Origin: Fragilaria crotonensis
Taxonomy: Eukaryota; Bacillariophyta; Fragilariophyceae; Fragilariales; Fragilariaceae
Assembly (NCBI GenBank): GCA_022925895.1
Contig: JAKSYS010000166.1
Coordinates: 1-64,000, forward strand
Reading direction: 5' to 3'
DNA length: 64,000 bases
Made by a program: the position numbers and the translations under genes. This document shows, piece by piece, positions 9,426-20,638 of the stretch (position 1 is its first letter; every line of letters begins with the position of its first letter). The notes under the pieces were generated by a model. The model searched no databases. It saw only the letters and a list, made by a program, of their open reading frames with translations, and had not been told where the DNA came from.

Positions 9426-11847
9426 TCATTCAGACATGGAAGCAGACTTCACACCGAAGTTGGCGTCATAAATCTTGACAGTGTTGACAGTATGGAAGGC
9501 CTCGCACTCAGAGCTCTGCATGTAAGCCAACATGGCAAGCTCTTGCTGTTCGCGCTTGGTCAAGAACAAAGCAGGAGGGTCGCTGTTGTCAGGGTTGCAC
9601 CCACGACAACGCTGCAGTCGCAAACGATGAGCAAAGCGAGGTGAGATGACGAGATGGTAGTTGAATGAGACGATTCCACACACGGCACCTCAAGCTTCGC
9701 AGGACGTCGTCCCAAGTTCGCCGATCGTCACTTACCCAGTAGGTCTTGTATTTGAACGCAAAGGTGGCATCGAGAGCCGCAGCATCTCCCGGGATGACCT
9801 CTTCGGACTCGATGACAACCGACATGGAGCTAATTCCGTAGACCTGATCGTACGAATCGTTGAAGGCATCCATCAAGATCAAACGGCACAATGGGGTGGG
9901 TTCGGCATCCGCATTGTCAATCTCAATCATCACTTCACCGTCCTCGACGCCCACGTTGTTGGCGGCAACATCGACAATCTTGGCAACTTGGGCAGTGACC
10001 TTGCTTTCAGCGCTGGTGCGAGGGATGCGGATGGAGGCACTGTCTTCAACACTCGCCGCATCATAAATCTTGACAGTGTTGACAGTATGAAAGGCCTCGC
10101 ACTCAGAGCTCTGCATGTATGCCAACATGGCAAGCTCTTGCTGTTCGCGCTTGGTCAAGAACAAAGCAGGAGGGTCGCTGTTGTCAGGGTTGCACCCACG
10201 ACAACGCTGCAGTCGCAAACGATGAGCAAAGCGAGGTGAGATGACGAGATGGTAGTTGAATGAGACGTTTCCACACACGGCACCTCAAGCTTCGCAGGAC
10301 GTCGTCCCAAGTTCGCCGATCGTCACTTACCCAGTAGGTCTTGTATTTGAACGCAAAGGTGGCATCGAGAGCCGCAGCATCTCCCGGGAGGACCTCTTCG
10401 GACTCGATGACAACCGACATGGAGCTAATTCCGTAGACCTGATCGTACGAATCGTTGAAGGCATCCATCAAGATCAATCGGCACAATGGGGTGGGTTCGG
10501 CATCCGCATTGTCAATCTCAATCATCACTTCACCGTCCTCGACGCCCACGTTGTTGGCGGCAACATCGACAATCTTGGCAACTTGGGCAGTGACCTTGCT
10601 TTTTTCAGCGCTGGTGCGAGGGATGCGGATGGAGGCACTGTCTTCAACACTCGCCGCATCATAAATCTTGACAGTGTTGACAGTATGAAAGGCCTCGCAC
10701 TCAGAGCTCTGCATGTAAGCCAACATGGCAAGCTCTTGCTGTTCGCGCTTGGTCAAGAACAAAGCAGGAGGGTCGCTGTTGTCAGGGTTGCACCCACGAC
10801 AACGCTGCAGTCGCAAACGATGAGCAAAACGAGGTGAGATGACGAGATGGTAGTTGAATGAGACGTTTCCACACACGGCACCTCAAGCTTCGCAGGACGT
10901 CGTCCCAAGTTCGCCGATCGTCACTTACCCAGTAGGTCTTGTATTTGAACGCAAAGGTGGCATCGAGAGCCGCAGCATCTCCCGGGATGACCTCTTCGGA
11001 CTCGATGACAACCGACATGGAGCTAATTCCGTAGACCTGATCGTACGAATCGTTGAAGGCATCCATCAAGATCAAACGGCACAATGGGGTGGGTTCGGCA
11101 TCCGCATTGTCAATCTCAATCAACACTTCACCGTCCTCGACGCCCACGTTGTTGGCGGCAACATCGACAATCTTGGCAACTTGGGCAGTGACCTTGCTTT
11201 CAGCGCTGGTGCGAGGGATGCGGATGGAGGCACTGTCTTCAACACTCGCCGCATCATAAATCTTGACAGTGTTGACAGTATGGAAGGCCTCGCACTCAGA
11301 GCTCTGCATGTAAGCCAACATGGCAAGCTCTTGCTGTTCGCGCTTGGTCAAGAACAAAGCAGGAGGGTCGCTGTTGTCAGGGTTGCACCCACGACAACGC
11401 TGCAGTCGCAAACGATGAGCAAAACGAGGTGAGATGACGAGATGGTAGTTGAATGTGACGTTTCCACACGGCACCTCAAGCTTCGCAGGACGTCGTCCCA
11501 AGTTCGCCGATCGTCACTTACCCAGTAGGTCTTGTATTTGAACGCAAAGGTGGCATCGAGAGCCGCAGCATCTCCCGGGAGGACCTCTTCGGACTCGATG
11601 ACAACCGACATGGAGCTAATTCCGTAGACCTGATCGTACGAATCGTTGAAGGCATCCATCAAGATCAATCGGCACAATGGGGTGGGTTCAGGTCCGCATT
11701 GTCAATCTCAATCATCACTTCACCGTCCTCGACGCCCACGTTGTTGGTGGCGAGGTCGGCTTTGGATGGCGCGTTGCGAAGGTAGACAGCCGCGACGGAG
11801 TCGACTGCCAACCCAATGGCGATGAACGAGGAGAGGATGATTTTCAT
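9426..11847 (-). CDS. Secreted protein of four near-identical repeat units, one intron per unit
   Basis: Predicted exons: 11847-11468, 11399-10875, 10804-10277, 10206-9682, 9611-9426. The introns are 68, 70, 70 and 70 nt, begin GTG(TG)G, end CTGCAG and lie in phase 0. Each internal exon is one 175-176 residue unit, so splicing keeps the frame. The start gives a signal peptide (hydrophobic core LSSFIAIGLAVDSVAA). A unit holds a CRGCNPDNSDPPALF segment, an acidic NNVGVEDGEVMIEIDNAD segment and a YGISSMSVVIESEE segment. The last unit ends in a different tail, NFGVKSASMSE. The product would have about 714 residues, probably secreted or cell-wall associated; the family was not recognised. The first unit has one base fewer near 11,690 than the others, which would stop translation about 57 residues in: an assembly error or a real break. 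Confidence 0.72.
9455..11740. repeat. Tandem repeat of about 595 bp, close to four copies
   Basis: The word ending in aatggggtggg recurs at 9900, 10495, 11093 and 11686, giving periods of 595, 598 and 593 bp. The 598 period reflects an extra TTT near 10,602 and the 593 period a missing GT at a splice donor near 11,468. Copies differ by only a handful of bases, so the amplification is recent or homogenised by gene conversion. The unit is exactly one exon plus one intron of the minus-strand gene. Confidence 0.93.
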
Positions 11848-13126
11848 GATGATCAATGTCGGAACTGTTGATAAGTTGGTTTCAGCTTTGCCTTTCTTGG
11901 AATTGTGAGAGGATGATTTACCTTCTTGGTGATCGACGAAGATACGGCTGGCGTAGCACAATATTGATTCCTTAGTAGGTGTACCTCTGGATTGCTATTG
12001 TCATGCCGTAGCCCTAAGGTTGATGTGTACAACCTACGAGGCCATTCCCATTTGGATGTGGGGATGAACTCCTGCTGTTCGTGGTGGTTTGCGTAAGAGC
12101 AAATCGACCTTGGTCGAAAGGTGTGCTGGTCAGATTGACGAGGACGTGCTTCCTAATTGTAGACATCAAGAGGGATCCTACCTCCGCAATCGCATTTGGC
12201 ATCGGAACATCCTTACTTAGGGGGCACTATGTGGCTAAATATTCGGTTCATATATTCACGATGAGCTTCTCTGAATTGATTGGCTGTTAATTGAGGACTG
12301 TTGTGTGAATGGGGAATCTGAAGTGGGTTTGAATGCATGTAGATTGCTTATCATCTGAATAGCACGTTTCATATCTAAGATGCAGTCTTTGATGGGACTG
12401 CATGCTATTTAGTCTCACAGTCCGTAGGACGTCATCAATCCTCCATACTGCCTACCATACTCCATACCATTACTTGGTCTGTCCGGAATCCGGAGCTTCA
12501 TTCCGTTTTGAATTGCTACTTGCTACTGTCACCTCTCGTACTGGGACCACATTATTGAACAGTAGAACGGGAATTCAATTCGTATTGCTTCGCATTGGAG
12601 CGTCGTAATAACTCCAGTACTTGAGTGTGATAAGGGAGTAGCTGGTACCAATGTTCTCCGAGTACAAGTGTATATGATACATGTTGAAGGATAAAGAGTT
12701 GCAACATGATTACTACTCCAGTACTAATCATAAGGGGCATGTGATAGTAGCAAGGATGAGATGGGACATTGAGTGTTCAAGAAGAGATGCGAAATCATGT
12801 TGCCAGCTCGAAAGAAGGTGTCATGTAGTACTAGCGACGGCGTTCCATTTCTTTCGATAGTATAACACATGACCTTGTTGGTATTGTTGGTTGGAATAAT
12901 GTGTAGGGGAATAACAATGCCCACGCATGGGATTGATCTTGGAATGATCAAGACCTATTCTCTATTGCGCTGCAGTGGAGTCCGACAAATGCGTTTCACG
13001 CCCTTTTGAAGTGTCGAGGGAATGCAAACAGTCACGTCAAATAATGATTCATAGCACTGCAGTAGAGGCCCGCATATTAACCGTGAGTACAGCCCTAACG
13101 ACACCCAGTGTCAACGATCGGGCCAT
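11848..13126. other. Intergenic stretch, nothing recognised
   Basis: The first 100 bp upstream of the repeat gene should hold its promoter and leader. The rest has only short frames in all six readings and no recognisable RNA gene, transposase or repeat structure. Confidence 0.4.
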
Positions 13127-14323
13127 TTACCGTTCCATGGCTTGTTTCAGGACACGCAAACCCCGAGTCAAGATAGATTGTCGCCATTTGGGGGTACGAG
13201 GATAAAATGCATCCCGAACTAGCTCAGATGGAATCCCCAAATGATTGTGCATCATATTCTCCAAGATGAGCGCCCGTCCCACCGTGACGACGGCATGGGT
13301 TCCGAATTCTTGGGTAACATGCCAATCATGAGGCGACGAGAAGAGTGGTCGCATCAACATGTCAGTACTTCCCGTCATCAAATCGTATCCCTGGTGAACT
13401 TCATCTCCTCCTGTGGCTCCAGGAACGAGGGACTCGTTAAAAGTCTCCGCAACCGCGTGTCGCAAGGTCGATGGCTCTGACAGTGGGACCAGAATTGTAT
13501 CCGTCCCGTACGTGCCCAAGCCGGTGTGGACGTCAACCCAAGTTGTTTTACCCACTGGGGCATGTGTTGTGAGGAAATTCTTACAAAAGTCGTAGAGTTT
13601 CTGATTGCTGGCTTCTAAATGTGTGCCACCATAAGAGATTCCATTTGCCTTGTGGTATTGGCCAGTCACCATGGCTTTCTTCAACTTCAACACTCCCTGT
13701 TCTAAAATGTTCTGAATGAACACTGTCATGTAACCAAAGCGGAAAGGCTTGACAGGATTGAAGACATGATCAAAGTCAACGTAGCCAGTAATGTTAGGAT
13801 CCCGATCGATGACTTGAGAAAAATCGTGGATTCCGTTGCGATTCAAATCAACATTGTTCTCATTCACACGACGGTAGTGAGCCATTCCATAAGGATTGAC
13901 GGCATGAACCAAGAGAATCGAAGGTCTCTTCGGCATGCCGTCATCGTTTCTGGGTGGTAAATTCTTGAGGAATGCAATCTGAATTGCAGACCCGGCATAT
14001 CCTTCACTCCCATGGACGCCACTGTGAACCACGAGGTCCCTAACGTCAGAATTCGTTTCTCCTGGGATATAAGCAATGTCAGTGGTGTAATTCTGATAGA
14101 TATCCAACGTGAATAATTCCGCACCAGCATCTGCAGCTGCTTTCCGAAACTTGGAGCGAGCGTCGATGTAGGTCTCGGAGAAGCAAGTGCAAGGGTCCAC
14201 GGTACCGAATACAGTAAGCACTGTCACGTCTGATGTACAGGGACTGTCGTCGGAATGAAAGAAGTACTTCCATCCGGCAGCGACGGCGATTGCCACAATG
14301 GCTCCTCGGAACAGTAGAGACAT
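13127..14323 (-). CDS. M14-like zinc carboxypeptidase family (DUF2817), membrane-anchored or secreted
   Basis: Single-exon frame of 398 residues. The N-terminus (LLFRGAIVAIAVAAGWKYFF) is a signal anchor or signal peptide, placing the enzyme in the secretory pathway. The body matches the DUF2817 branch of M14 peptidases. A zinc-binding H-x-x-E occurs in HSGVHGSEG, with a third His in DVHTGLGTYG. The substrate-binding NxDLNRN motif is present as NVDLNRNG, preceded by VHAVNPYGMAHYRRVNE. The catalytic Glu is in VTQEFGTH. All key residues are present, so it should be active as a carboxypeptidase or deacylase; the substrate cannot be told from sequence. The start is the first ATG of the frame. Confidence 0.87.
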   Translation of the reverse strand: MSLLFRGAIVAIAVAAGWKYFFHSDDSPCTSDVTVLTVFGTVDPCTCFSETYIDARSKFRKAAADAGAELFTLDIYQNYTTDIAYIPGETNSDVRDLVVHSGVHGSEGYAGSAIQIAFLKNLPPRNDDGMPKRPSILLVHAVNPYGMAHYRRVNENNVDLNRNGIHDFSQVIDRDPNITGYVDFDHVFNPVKPFRFGYMTVFIQNILEQGVLKLKKAMVTGQYHKANGISYGGTHLEASNQKLYDFCKNFLTTHAPVGKTTWVDVHTGLGTYGTDTILVPLSEPSTLRHAVAETFNESLVPGATGGDEVHQGYDLMTGSTDMLMRPLFSSPHDWHVTQEFGTHAVVTVGRALILENMMHNHLGIPSELVRDAFYPRTPKWRQSILTRGLRVLKQAMER

Positions 14324-15172
14324 ACTTTTAGTTAAGGGCTGTGTGATGGTCGGAAATCGAGCCTTCGAAAAGGCACGCTTGATTGCGGATGTGAACGTCG
14401 AAGATTCGTGGCGACTGGCGAGAAATATTCATGACTTGATTCCATGGCTCACAACAGCTCACACCTGGTAGGATACCATACCATCCGTTAAAAGGGGCTT
14501 TCAACTTTGAACCGACGATAATTTCAGCATGATTCGACTCGAAATCGCGAAGAAAAGAGTCAAGCTTCGAGTACAAGTATCGACTACGATACAAAATTCG
14601 ACCGGTACAAGATACTGGATTAATACAAGGTTTTAGACTAATTTTGAAAAGAAAAAGCACTAAAATGGTCATACTACAGTCATAGTCATAGAGTATGTTT
14701 GTGAAAAATGACAATGAAAAGGAGGACTAGTACTCGTACTATTTGTTATTGTGTAGTCCGAGTAGGTCTAGAATGTACAATGTGTGTAGATGTCTACAGA
14801 AATAGTCACTACTGCTGTATCTGCGGTACTCCAGTGGTTGTAGCAGTACTTGTGCAGTGTAGTTTTGCGCACGCCGATCTCTTTCTGCAACAATTCAGAC
14901 GGAGTTGACACGTGCTTGAGGTAGGGAAAGTAGAAAACAACGAGTGTATCCTCGTGGAGTTACGCCCTTCTTCCGCGAGTGAGCAACATACATAATGTCG
15001 AAGTGTATACTGATTTTCGACATCCGTTAATGCCTATAGTCACGACGCTCGCCGCGACATTATCATTAGAACTATACGGCTCATTGCTATCAGCCATACC
15101 AGCTACATCAGTCGTATCGAACAGCCCTACCGAACTTGCACGTTTGCTCACTAGCTTCAGGTGTTGATAACA
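14324..15172. other. Divergent intergenic region
   Basis: Shared upstream region of the minus-strand peptidase and the plus-strand HD-like gene. It contains GTAC/CTAG-rich stretches around 14,560-14,850. No gene was recognised. Confidence 0.4.
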
Positions 15173-16753
15173 ATGAGCGAATCAGAGAATCATGACATGG
15201 TCTCGACAGTGACGGAACCATCCGGATCCATTCGAAACTTGACAGAAATGAGGCAATCGCATACGATCAGTGAGGGAGGCAGCATCTACATATCTAGTAC
15301 CGAACGAGCCCTGAGTTTCTCAAACAATAGAACAGGAACAGATCAAACCACTGTCACGGAAACCTACATCACATCCCTCATTGAGGACCTTCAAACGGCG
15401 TTGAAAGCTTTGAATGCCCATCCTTCCCTACCTCTCTTGGAAGAGTGGGCCATATTAATTCATGAATGCCTTTCTGTCGAGTCTCGCAAATTCCATTCTG
15501 TGCATCATGTTTTTGAGATTTCATCGGGATGTGATCCACTCCAACTCTTGGCGGCATTCTTTCGCGATAGTATCAAAAGCGTCACGGATGGTGCACTGAC
15601 GGCGCGCCAAGAACGCCACGTCGGGGATGTTCTCCAAAGAGAACGACAACAACAAATACAAGGGCAACAAGGTGAATTTCACGAGGTTGTTGTTGAGGAT
15701 GAGCGACTGATCGAGCTCGTCATGGATATTTTTGGGAGGCATGTCGGTCAATCGAACTGTGGCAACGATGGAGGACTGGATTTTTTCCTATCCGCTGTTC
15801 TCATGGCTCGAGTTTTGAAAGACACCTTGTCAGAGACGTATCTGGCACAAATTGCTGTTTGCATGGAAGCCACCATCCCATTTCGTGAGCGTGCCCTGGA
15901 GACCTTGGACCAGCGACTCAGGGCTGTGAATGAGAAGTATAACCTGGGATTGACAGAAGGAGAATTGGTGGAGTCCATTCAACGAGGGGCAGACCTCAAC
16001 AATAGGAATCTGGGTAATTTCGCATCAGAAGATGCAGTCTTTTTTCTCGATCACACGTGGAGCCTGTTACCAGAACGATGCAGAGCTCTGCGAAGGATGT
16101 ACCTCTATACAGTCAATGACATGTGCGAGGCCTGCCACAAAATGGAAGTATTCCTAACAAATTTGGATTCGACGCTTGTGTTTCAATCATTTCGAGGCGT
16201 TCCCGACGATGAAGAGATGCGCTTCTTTCGGCAGCGCCTTTGCAACAACTTGCAAAAGGGGCAAAAGTATATGCGTGCGAAACTGTTGGGTGTAGCTATT
16301 TGTGCCGCCATTGCCACTTTGACTGGTGGCGACGGCCCCATGAGCTTCTTTACTGGTGACTTGCCGACGCACAACTACAACTCCGATCGACTTGGGGAAG
16401 ACTTCCCAATATTTGATTATAAAGCACTGACCCGTGGTTGTGACTTTGACGTCTACTTGATTCTCAACCGTGGACGCCAATTGGAACAAACCTTTGATAC
16501 CCGCAACTCGCCTATAGCCGCCTATCTCTATGCTGTGCTCGGAGACGCTGGTGTTCTTGAGGCCTTACAACTTTGCGAGTTTCCAATGACAACGCAGTCG
16601 TCGTTGGACTTGCTTAAGCATTTGCCCCGAGAAAGCGTAGTGCTCATGGCAACTGACATTGGGAAGATTGCCCTGTCGCGTACTGATGCCATTCAAGACT
16701 TGATGTTGGAGTTGTTCGGAAGTGTGGATGGTGTGCAAACGGAACAGATGTAA
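15173..16753 (+). CDS. Degenerate HD-superfamily phosphohydrolase-like protein
   Basis: Frame of 526 residues from the first in-frame ATG (the frame opens with GTG at 15161, unlikely in a eukaryote). Residues 90-140 resemble the N-terminal helices of predicted metal-dependent HD phosphohydrolases: EEWAILIHECL, then RKFHSVHHVFE (usual form R-x-YH-x2-HV), then LLAAFFRDSI where the family normally has a FHD signature. The central His of the HD pair is therefore replaced by Arg at about residue 131, so metal-dependent hydrolysis is doubtful. The C-terminal half is helical with no recognised domain; no signal peptide or membrane helix. A role in sensing or structure rather than catalysis is an inference. 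The next gene, 238 bp downstream on the same strand, is unrelated. Confidence 0.7.
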   Translation: MSESENHDMVSTVTEPSGSIRNLTEMRQSHTISEGGSIYISSTERALSFSNNRTGTDQTTVTETYITSLIEDLQTALKALNAHPSLPLLEEWAILIHECLSVESRKFHSVHHVFEISSGCDPLQLLAAFFRDSIKSVTDGALTARQERHVGDVLQRERQQQIQGQQGEFHEVVVEDERLIELVMDIFGRHVGQSNCGNDGGLDFFLSAVLMARVLKDTLSETYLAQIAVCMEATIPFRERALETLDQRLRAVNEKYNLGLTEGELVESIQRGADLNNRNLGNFASEDAVFFLDHTWSLLPERCRALRRMYLYTVNDMCEACHKMEVFLTNLDSTLVFQSFRGVPDDEEMRFFRQRLCNNLQKGQKYMRAKLLGVAICAAIATLTGGDGPMSFFTGDLPTHNYNSDRLGEDFPIFDYKALTRGCDFDVYLILNRGRQLEQTFDTRNSPIAAYLYAVLGDAGVLEALQLCEFPMTTQSSLDLLKHLPRESVVLMATDIGKIALSRTDAIQDLMLELFGSVDGVQTEQM

Positions 16754-16991
16754 ATGGGTCTGATGCTAAATCGATTTAAACTCCGTTTTCCACCTATTGT
16801 CATGGTTACGTTCCCCTCGGAACGAACCTTTTGTTAAGGCTGCGGAGGAAAATGCAGAAGTGGTGCAATCAAGACTCATGTCGAACGTTAGTGCGAATCA
16901 ACACGGTGAACGCTTTCTCTTTTGTTTCTCCCCGTGAGATGCAATAGTCTCAAATTATTATCCATCACCGCCCCCAATCATCACCAATACG

Positions 16992-18889
16992 ATGCGGGAA
17001 AGTGATGTCGTCAACCTTCACGATATTGGGCTTGACGATGAAACGCGACACGATCAGCTTCCTAATGTGAACGAGATTCGTGGCTCCTATGGTCAACGTC
17101 CGAGCGAGTGTTGCAAGAGACGCTATGCGTTGGGAGGAGCAGCGTTGATCCTGGTTGTTATCGTGGCTTGCATTGTGGCTTCGTCAGCTGTATCCAGCAG
17201 ACCAAAGGACACTCGTTCCAGCGACAACAATCGTTTGCAACAAATTGTGGCCTTTCTTGGAGACGTCTCAGAGCCTGGTGTACTCGACAATCACGAGAGT
17301 GCTCAATTCAAGGCGGCACACTGGATGGCTGTTGACGATACCAAGCAACTCGCAATACACGACGGTCGCTTTTTGCAGCGTTACGCGCTGATGGTGTTGT
17401 TTTTTGGCACTGGCGGCCACAATTGGCTTGTCAACCTCGATTTTGCAAACGCAGAAGTTGATGAGTGCCTTTGGAATCGGAGTCTACGTCAAGCAAACGG
17501 GGGATCCTCAGCATTTGGCGTCGGGTGTGATAATGAAAAACAAGTCACGTCGGTTTTTATGAACTCCATGGGCTTGGTGGGGACTCTTCCGCCCGAGTTG
17601 GCGTTGTTGACAAACCTGCAAGAACTTTCGCTTGACTCGAATTCGTTGTCCGGTGCGGTTCCCAATATGGACATGATGAAGGAGCTCAAACTGTTGTCAC
17701 TCAAATCTAACAACTACACGTCCAAACTTCCTAAGTGGCTTGGCGACCTTCCCAACTTGGTCACCCTCAGGTTATCAAGCAATAACTTTAAGCATGCCAT
17801 TCCCACTGAGATTCAGAAAATGACATCCCTGAAAAGTTTTGACGCTGACAACAACGTCTTGTCTGGTAGCTTGGATATCTTTGGTCGAATGGATTGGATT
17901 GAGAGTCTTAATCTTTGCAATAACCATTTTACGGGCACCATCGCCAACGACTTTCTGGCCCACTTGGGTGGGCTGCAGTTTTTGAATCTGTCGAACAACT
18001 TGCTCAACGGAAAGATTCCGCAAGGTTTGCTTCAACTCACGTCCCTCAAAGTATTGGCATTGGATAGCAACTCTCTCAGCGGGGTTATCCCCGCTGATGA
18101 AATTCACTCGTCCTCGCTGCAAGTCTTCACATTCAAGGAAAACAGAATTACAGGATCCATCCCTTCATCCGTTCAAAATCTTGTGAATCTGCAACGACTT
18201 GACGCATCATCCAACGAAATACACGGTATCATCCCGACAAGCCTGGGGTCTCTAACGAAACTGACTTACCTCTCATTGTCCGACAACTCGTTCATCGCAT
18301 CAGAGATTCCATCGTTCCTTCGATCAATGCCGCTCCTGCGTTACCTTTCCCTGCGTCACACGGGTCGCATGGGGATATTTCCGCCATGGTTGGGCAAACA
18401 CTTGACTGATCTTGTTTTCCTTGACCTTGACGACAATTTGTTGACAGGAAGCCTGCCAACTGAAATGGCTTTCCTTCGTAACCTTGAAGTTTTGTTCCTT
18501 AGCCGCAATGGTCTGACAGGAACGTTGCCACCGGGCATGCCTGAATTGTCGAATTTGAGTAAGTCTCAACCTTGTTGATTGATTGATGGAAACCTGCGCC
18601 ACGGCTGACTCTCATATCTTGTCCAGCCTCATTCTTCATGCAAAATAATACTATTACAGGTAGCGCAAATGATGTCTGCGTAAATTCGCAACACTTGACC
18701 ACCTTTGTCTCGGACTGTTCAGGAACAGATTCGCTCGATGCAGATTTAGAATGCGAGTGTTGCCGATGCTGTCCTGGCATCCAATGCAATGACGATTGGT
18801 TGACGTCGACCGTTGAATTCATCAGGAGTGAACAGGAAACCAGCTCGTTTGCATTGACCACGCAAGCTGACCTTATTACCAGGGCCTAA
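16992..18889 (+). CDS. Leucine-rich-repeat transmembrane protein
   Basis: Exons 16992-18558 and 18627-18889 with a 68-nt GTAAGT-CAG intron give 609 residues. Residues 1-44 are cytosolic and 45-67 form a membrane helix (GGAALILVVIVACIVASSAV), so the protein is a type II anchor with the LRRs outside the cytosol. About ten plant-type repeats (LxxLxLxxNxLxGxIP) run from about residue 185 to 525. The second exon adds a Cys-rich cap with a CECCRCC cluster, common at the end of diatom LRR proteins. Plant relatives are receptor ectodomains, but no kinase is present. Likely roles are surface recognition or adhesion (inference). Splicing is supported because it completes the last repeat and adds the Cys-rich cap in frame. 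Confidence 0.88.
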
Positions 18890-20638
18890 TGCAGAAGTTT
18901 TAATTCGGGTTGTCGTCAAGGTGCGATGGCTCGACGTTGTCTGCACCAACGGTACTTCGCTTGGCAGCTTCAGTATTTCTCTGAGTACTGTAGGAATAGC
19001 TCTATATACAATTTGGGTTCTTACGTATTAGCGAGTTCTGGAGTAATACTCCCAGCAGTATAGGGATACGTTTATCAGTCTTCTCGTCTTTCGTCCAATC
19101 GACATCTTCAAAAAAACCATCGCATCCACAAATGAAAATTATCTTGGGTCATCTCACATGGGAGGAGATTCTACAATTCTTGGGAATTCTTGTCTCGTTT
19201 GCCTGAACTCAAGGAACACCAGCATGGTGACAAAGGTTTTGGGCGAAGAACAGTTCAGACACTTTCTCTGGTACGCCATGTCATTTGCATTGATGATATT
19301 GATAAAGGATTGCTGGCCAATCAAATCTTGTGCGCAATGCAAGTTTTCAAGGCTTCAACAAGAAAAGCGAGTTAAAGCTCACATTGGAAAGGATACAATG
19401 GAATGTGTAACCAATGGGAGGCAACCTGCATGGATTTGATACAGCAGTAATTGTGCCTTGAACATGTTTGGCTTTGCAATAGTATTAGGGCGACCAACTT
19501 ACGTGAGAGAATTGTCACCAATGCTTTCAACTTGCAACTATAAGAGACAATGGGTACCCAGTGCAGAGCGCAGTAGTATTTGTGCCAATGATTCCGAGAT
19601 ACATGTACTTTACCAGTAATACTCTAGAGAGTATGATGCAATTGCGTTCATCAAAGAATATATATAATGAGCTCATAGTAGATACATATTTCTCGAGTAT
19701 ATGCTTTTTGGGTTGGTTTGTTGATATGAACATCATCCATATAACAATTCAACAATGATGCTGATACGTCAGTCGTGACGTCATGATGTCAAGACAGGTG
19801 AATTGTGTAGTGAAAGTTGCAATGACACTTCGCTGGAATTTGTTACATGGCACGTGGCACATGGCATCAAAAAGCGAAATTCTGAATTAAAAAATACAAA
19901 CGTGTATCTTGAATACTCCTGATTTGTTTAAGACTTGGATGCAAAGAACATACCGGAGGGGCGACAGATCGGAATTTCCTTGTAAACATCGGCAATTTTC
20001 TCGACGCCATGGCAGTTGAGACAACGCGAGCATCGCCAAGAACTGTAAGAAAAATCCAAACATCCATGGCTGCAACGACAATAAGGCATTTGATGAGCAT
20101 TCGTTAGTGTTAAATGTAATTTGGAGTGGAGGATACTCCGAGTGTTCCGGAGTATTTATCTACCACTTATTACCATTTTTTGGCGTTGAGTGGTCCCAAG
20201 CGGTACTGAAATGTAACCAACGGACAGTCAGTCATTCATTGGGCAGGAATTCTACGATTGAATTCGGAATAAATTGCTCCTGAATTTGCGAAAGGCGAAT
20301 CGTACTCCAAGTACATCCAATCTACTGGAGTATGTATAGTACTGTAAAAACTACTCTAGTAGAGTAGAGTCTCTACTAGCTAGTACACGAGTATACCATA
20401 CCGGTACAGTCGCCGTCGCCGCCCTCACGAGTACGACTGTTCTGAAAGCCAAAACAAGACAGCGGCATACGATTCCCGCGCGTAGCGAAACCTTCCCAAG
20501 CCCAGCATCGCAATTGTGACACAACGATCGACGTCATAACAGCAACCAGGATTGTCCTGCTCACTACTCAAGTCCTCCAACCACTGCAGGGGTAGCACAA
20601 CGTGGAGCTCCTCATCATCTGCATCTGCATCGGTCCTC
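18890..20638. other. Long intergenic region
   Basis: No convincing gene. A minus-strand frame at 19867-20100 (77 residues, hydrophobic start MLIKCLIVVAAMDVW) could be a small secreted protein but has no further support. GTAC/CTAG-rich sequence lies at 20,330-20,410. Confidence 0.35.

Noticed and set aside
9661-11432. Three plus-strand frames of about 192 residues repeating across the array, looking like a conserved protein family
   Set aside because: They are antisense to the repeated gene and conserved only because the DNA repeats. The minus strand has the signal peptide, phase-0 introns and a distinct last unit.
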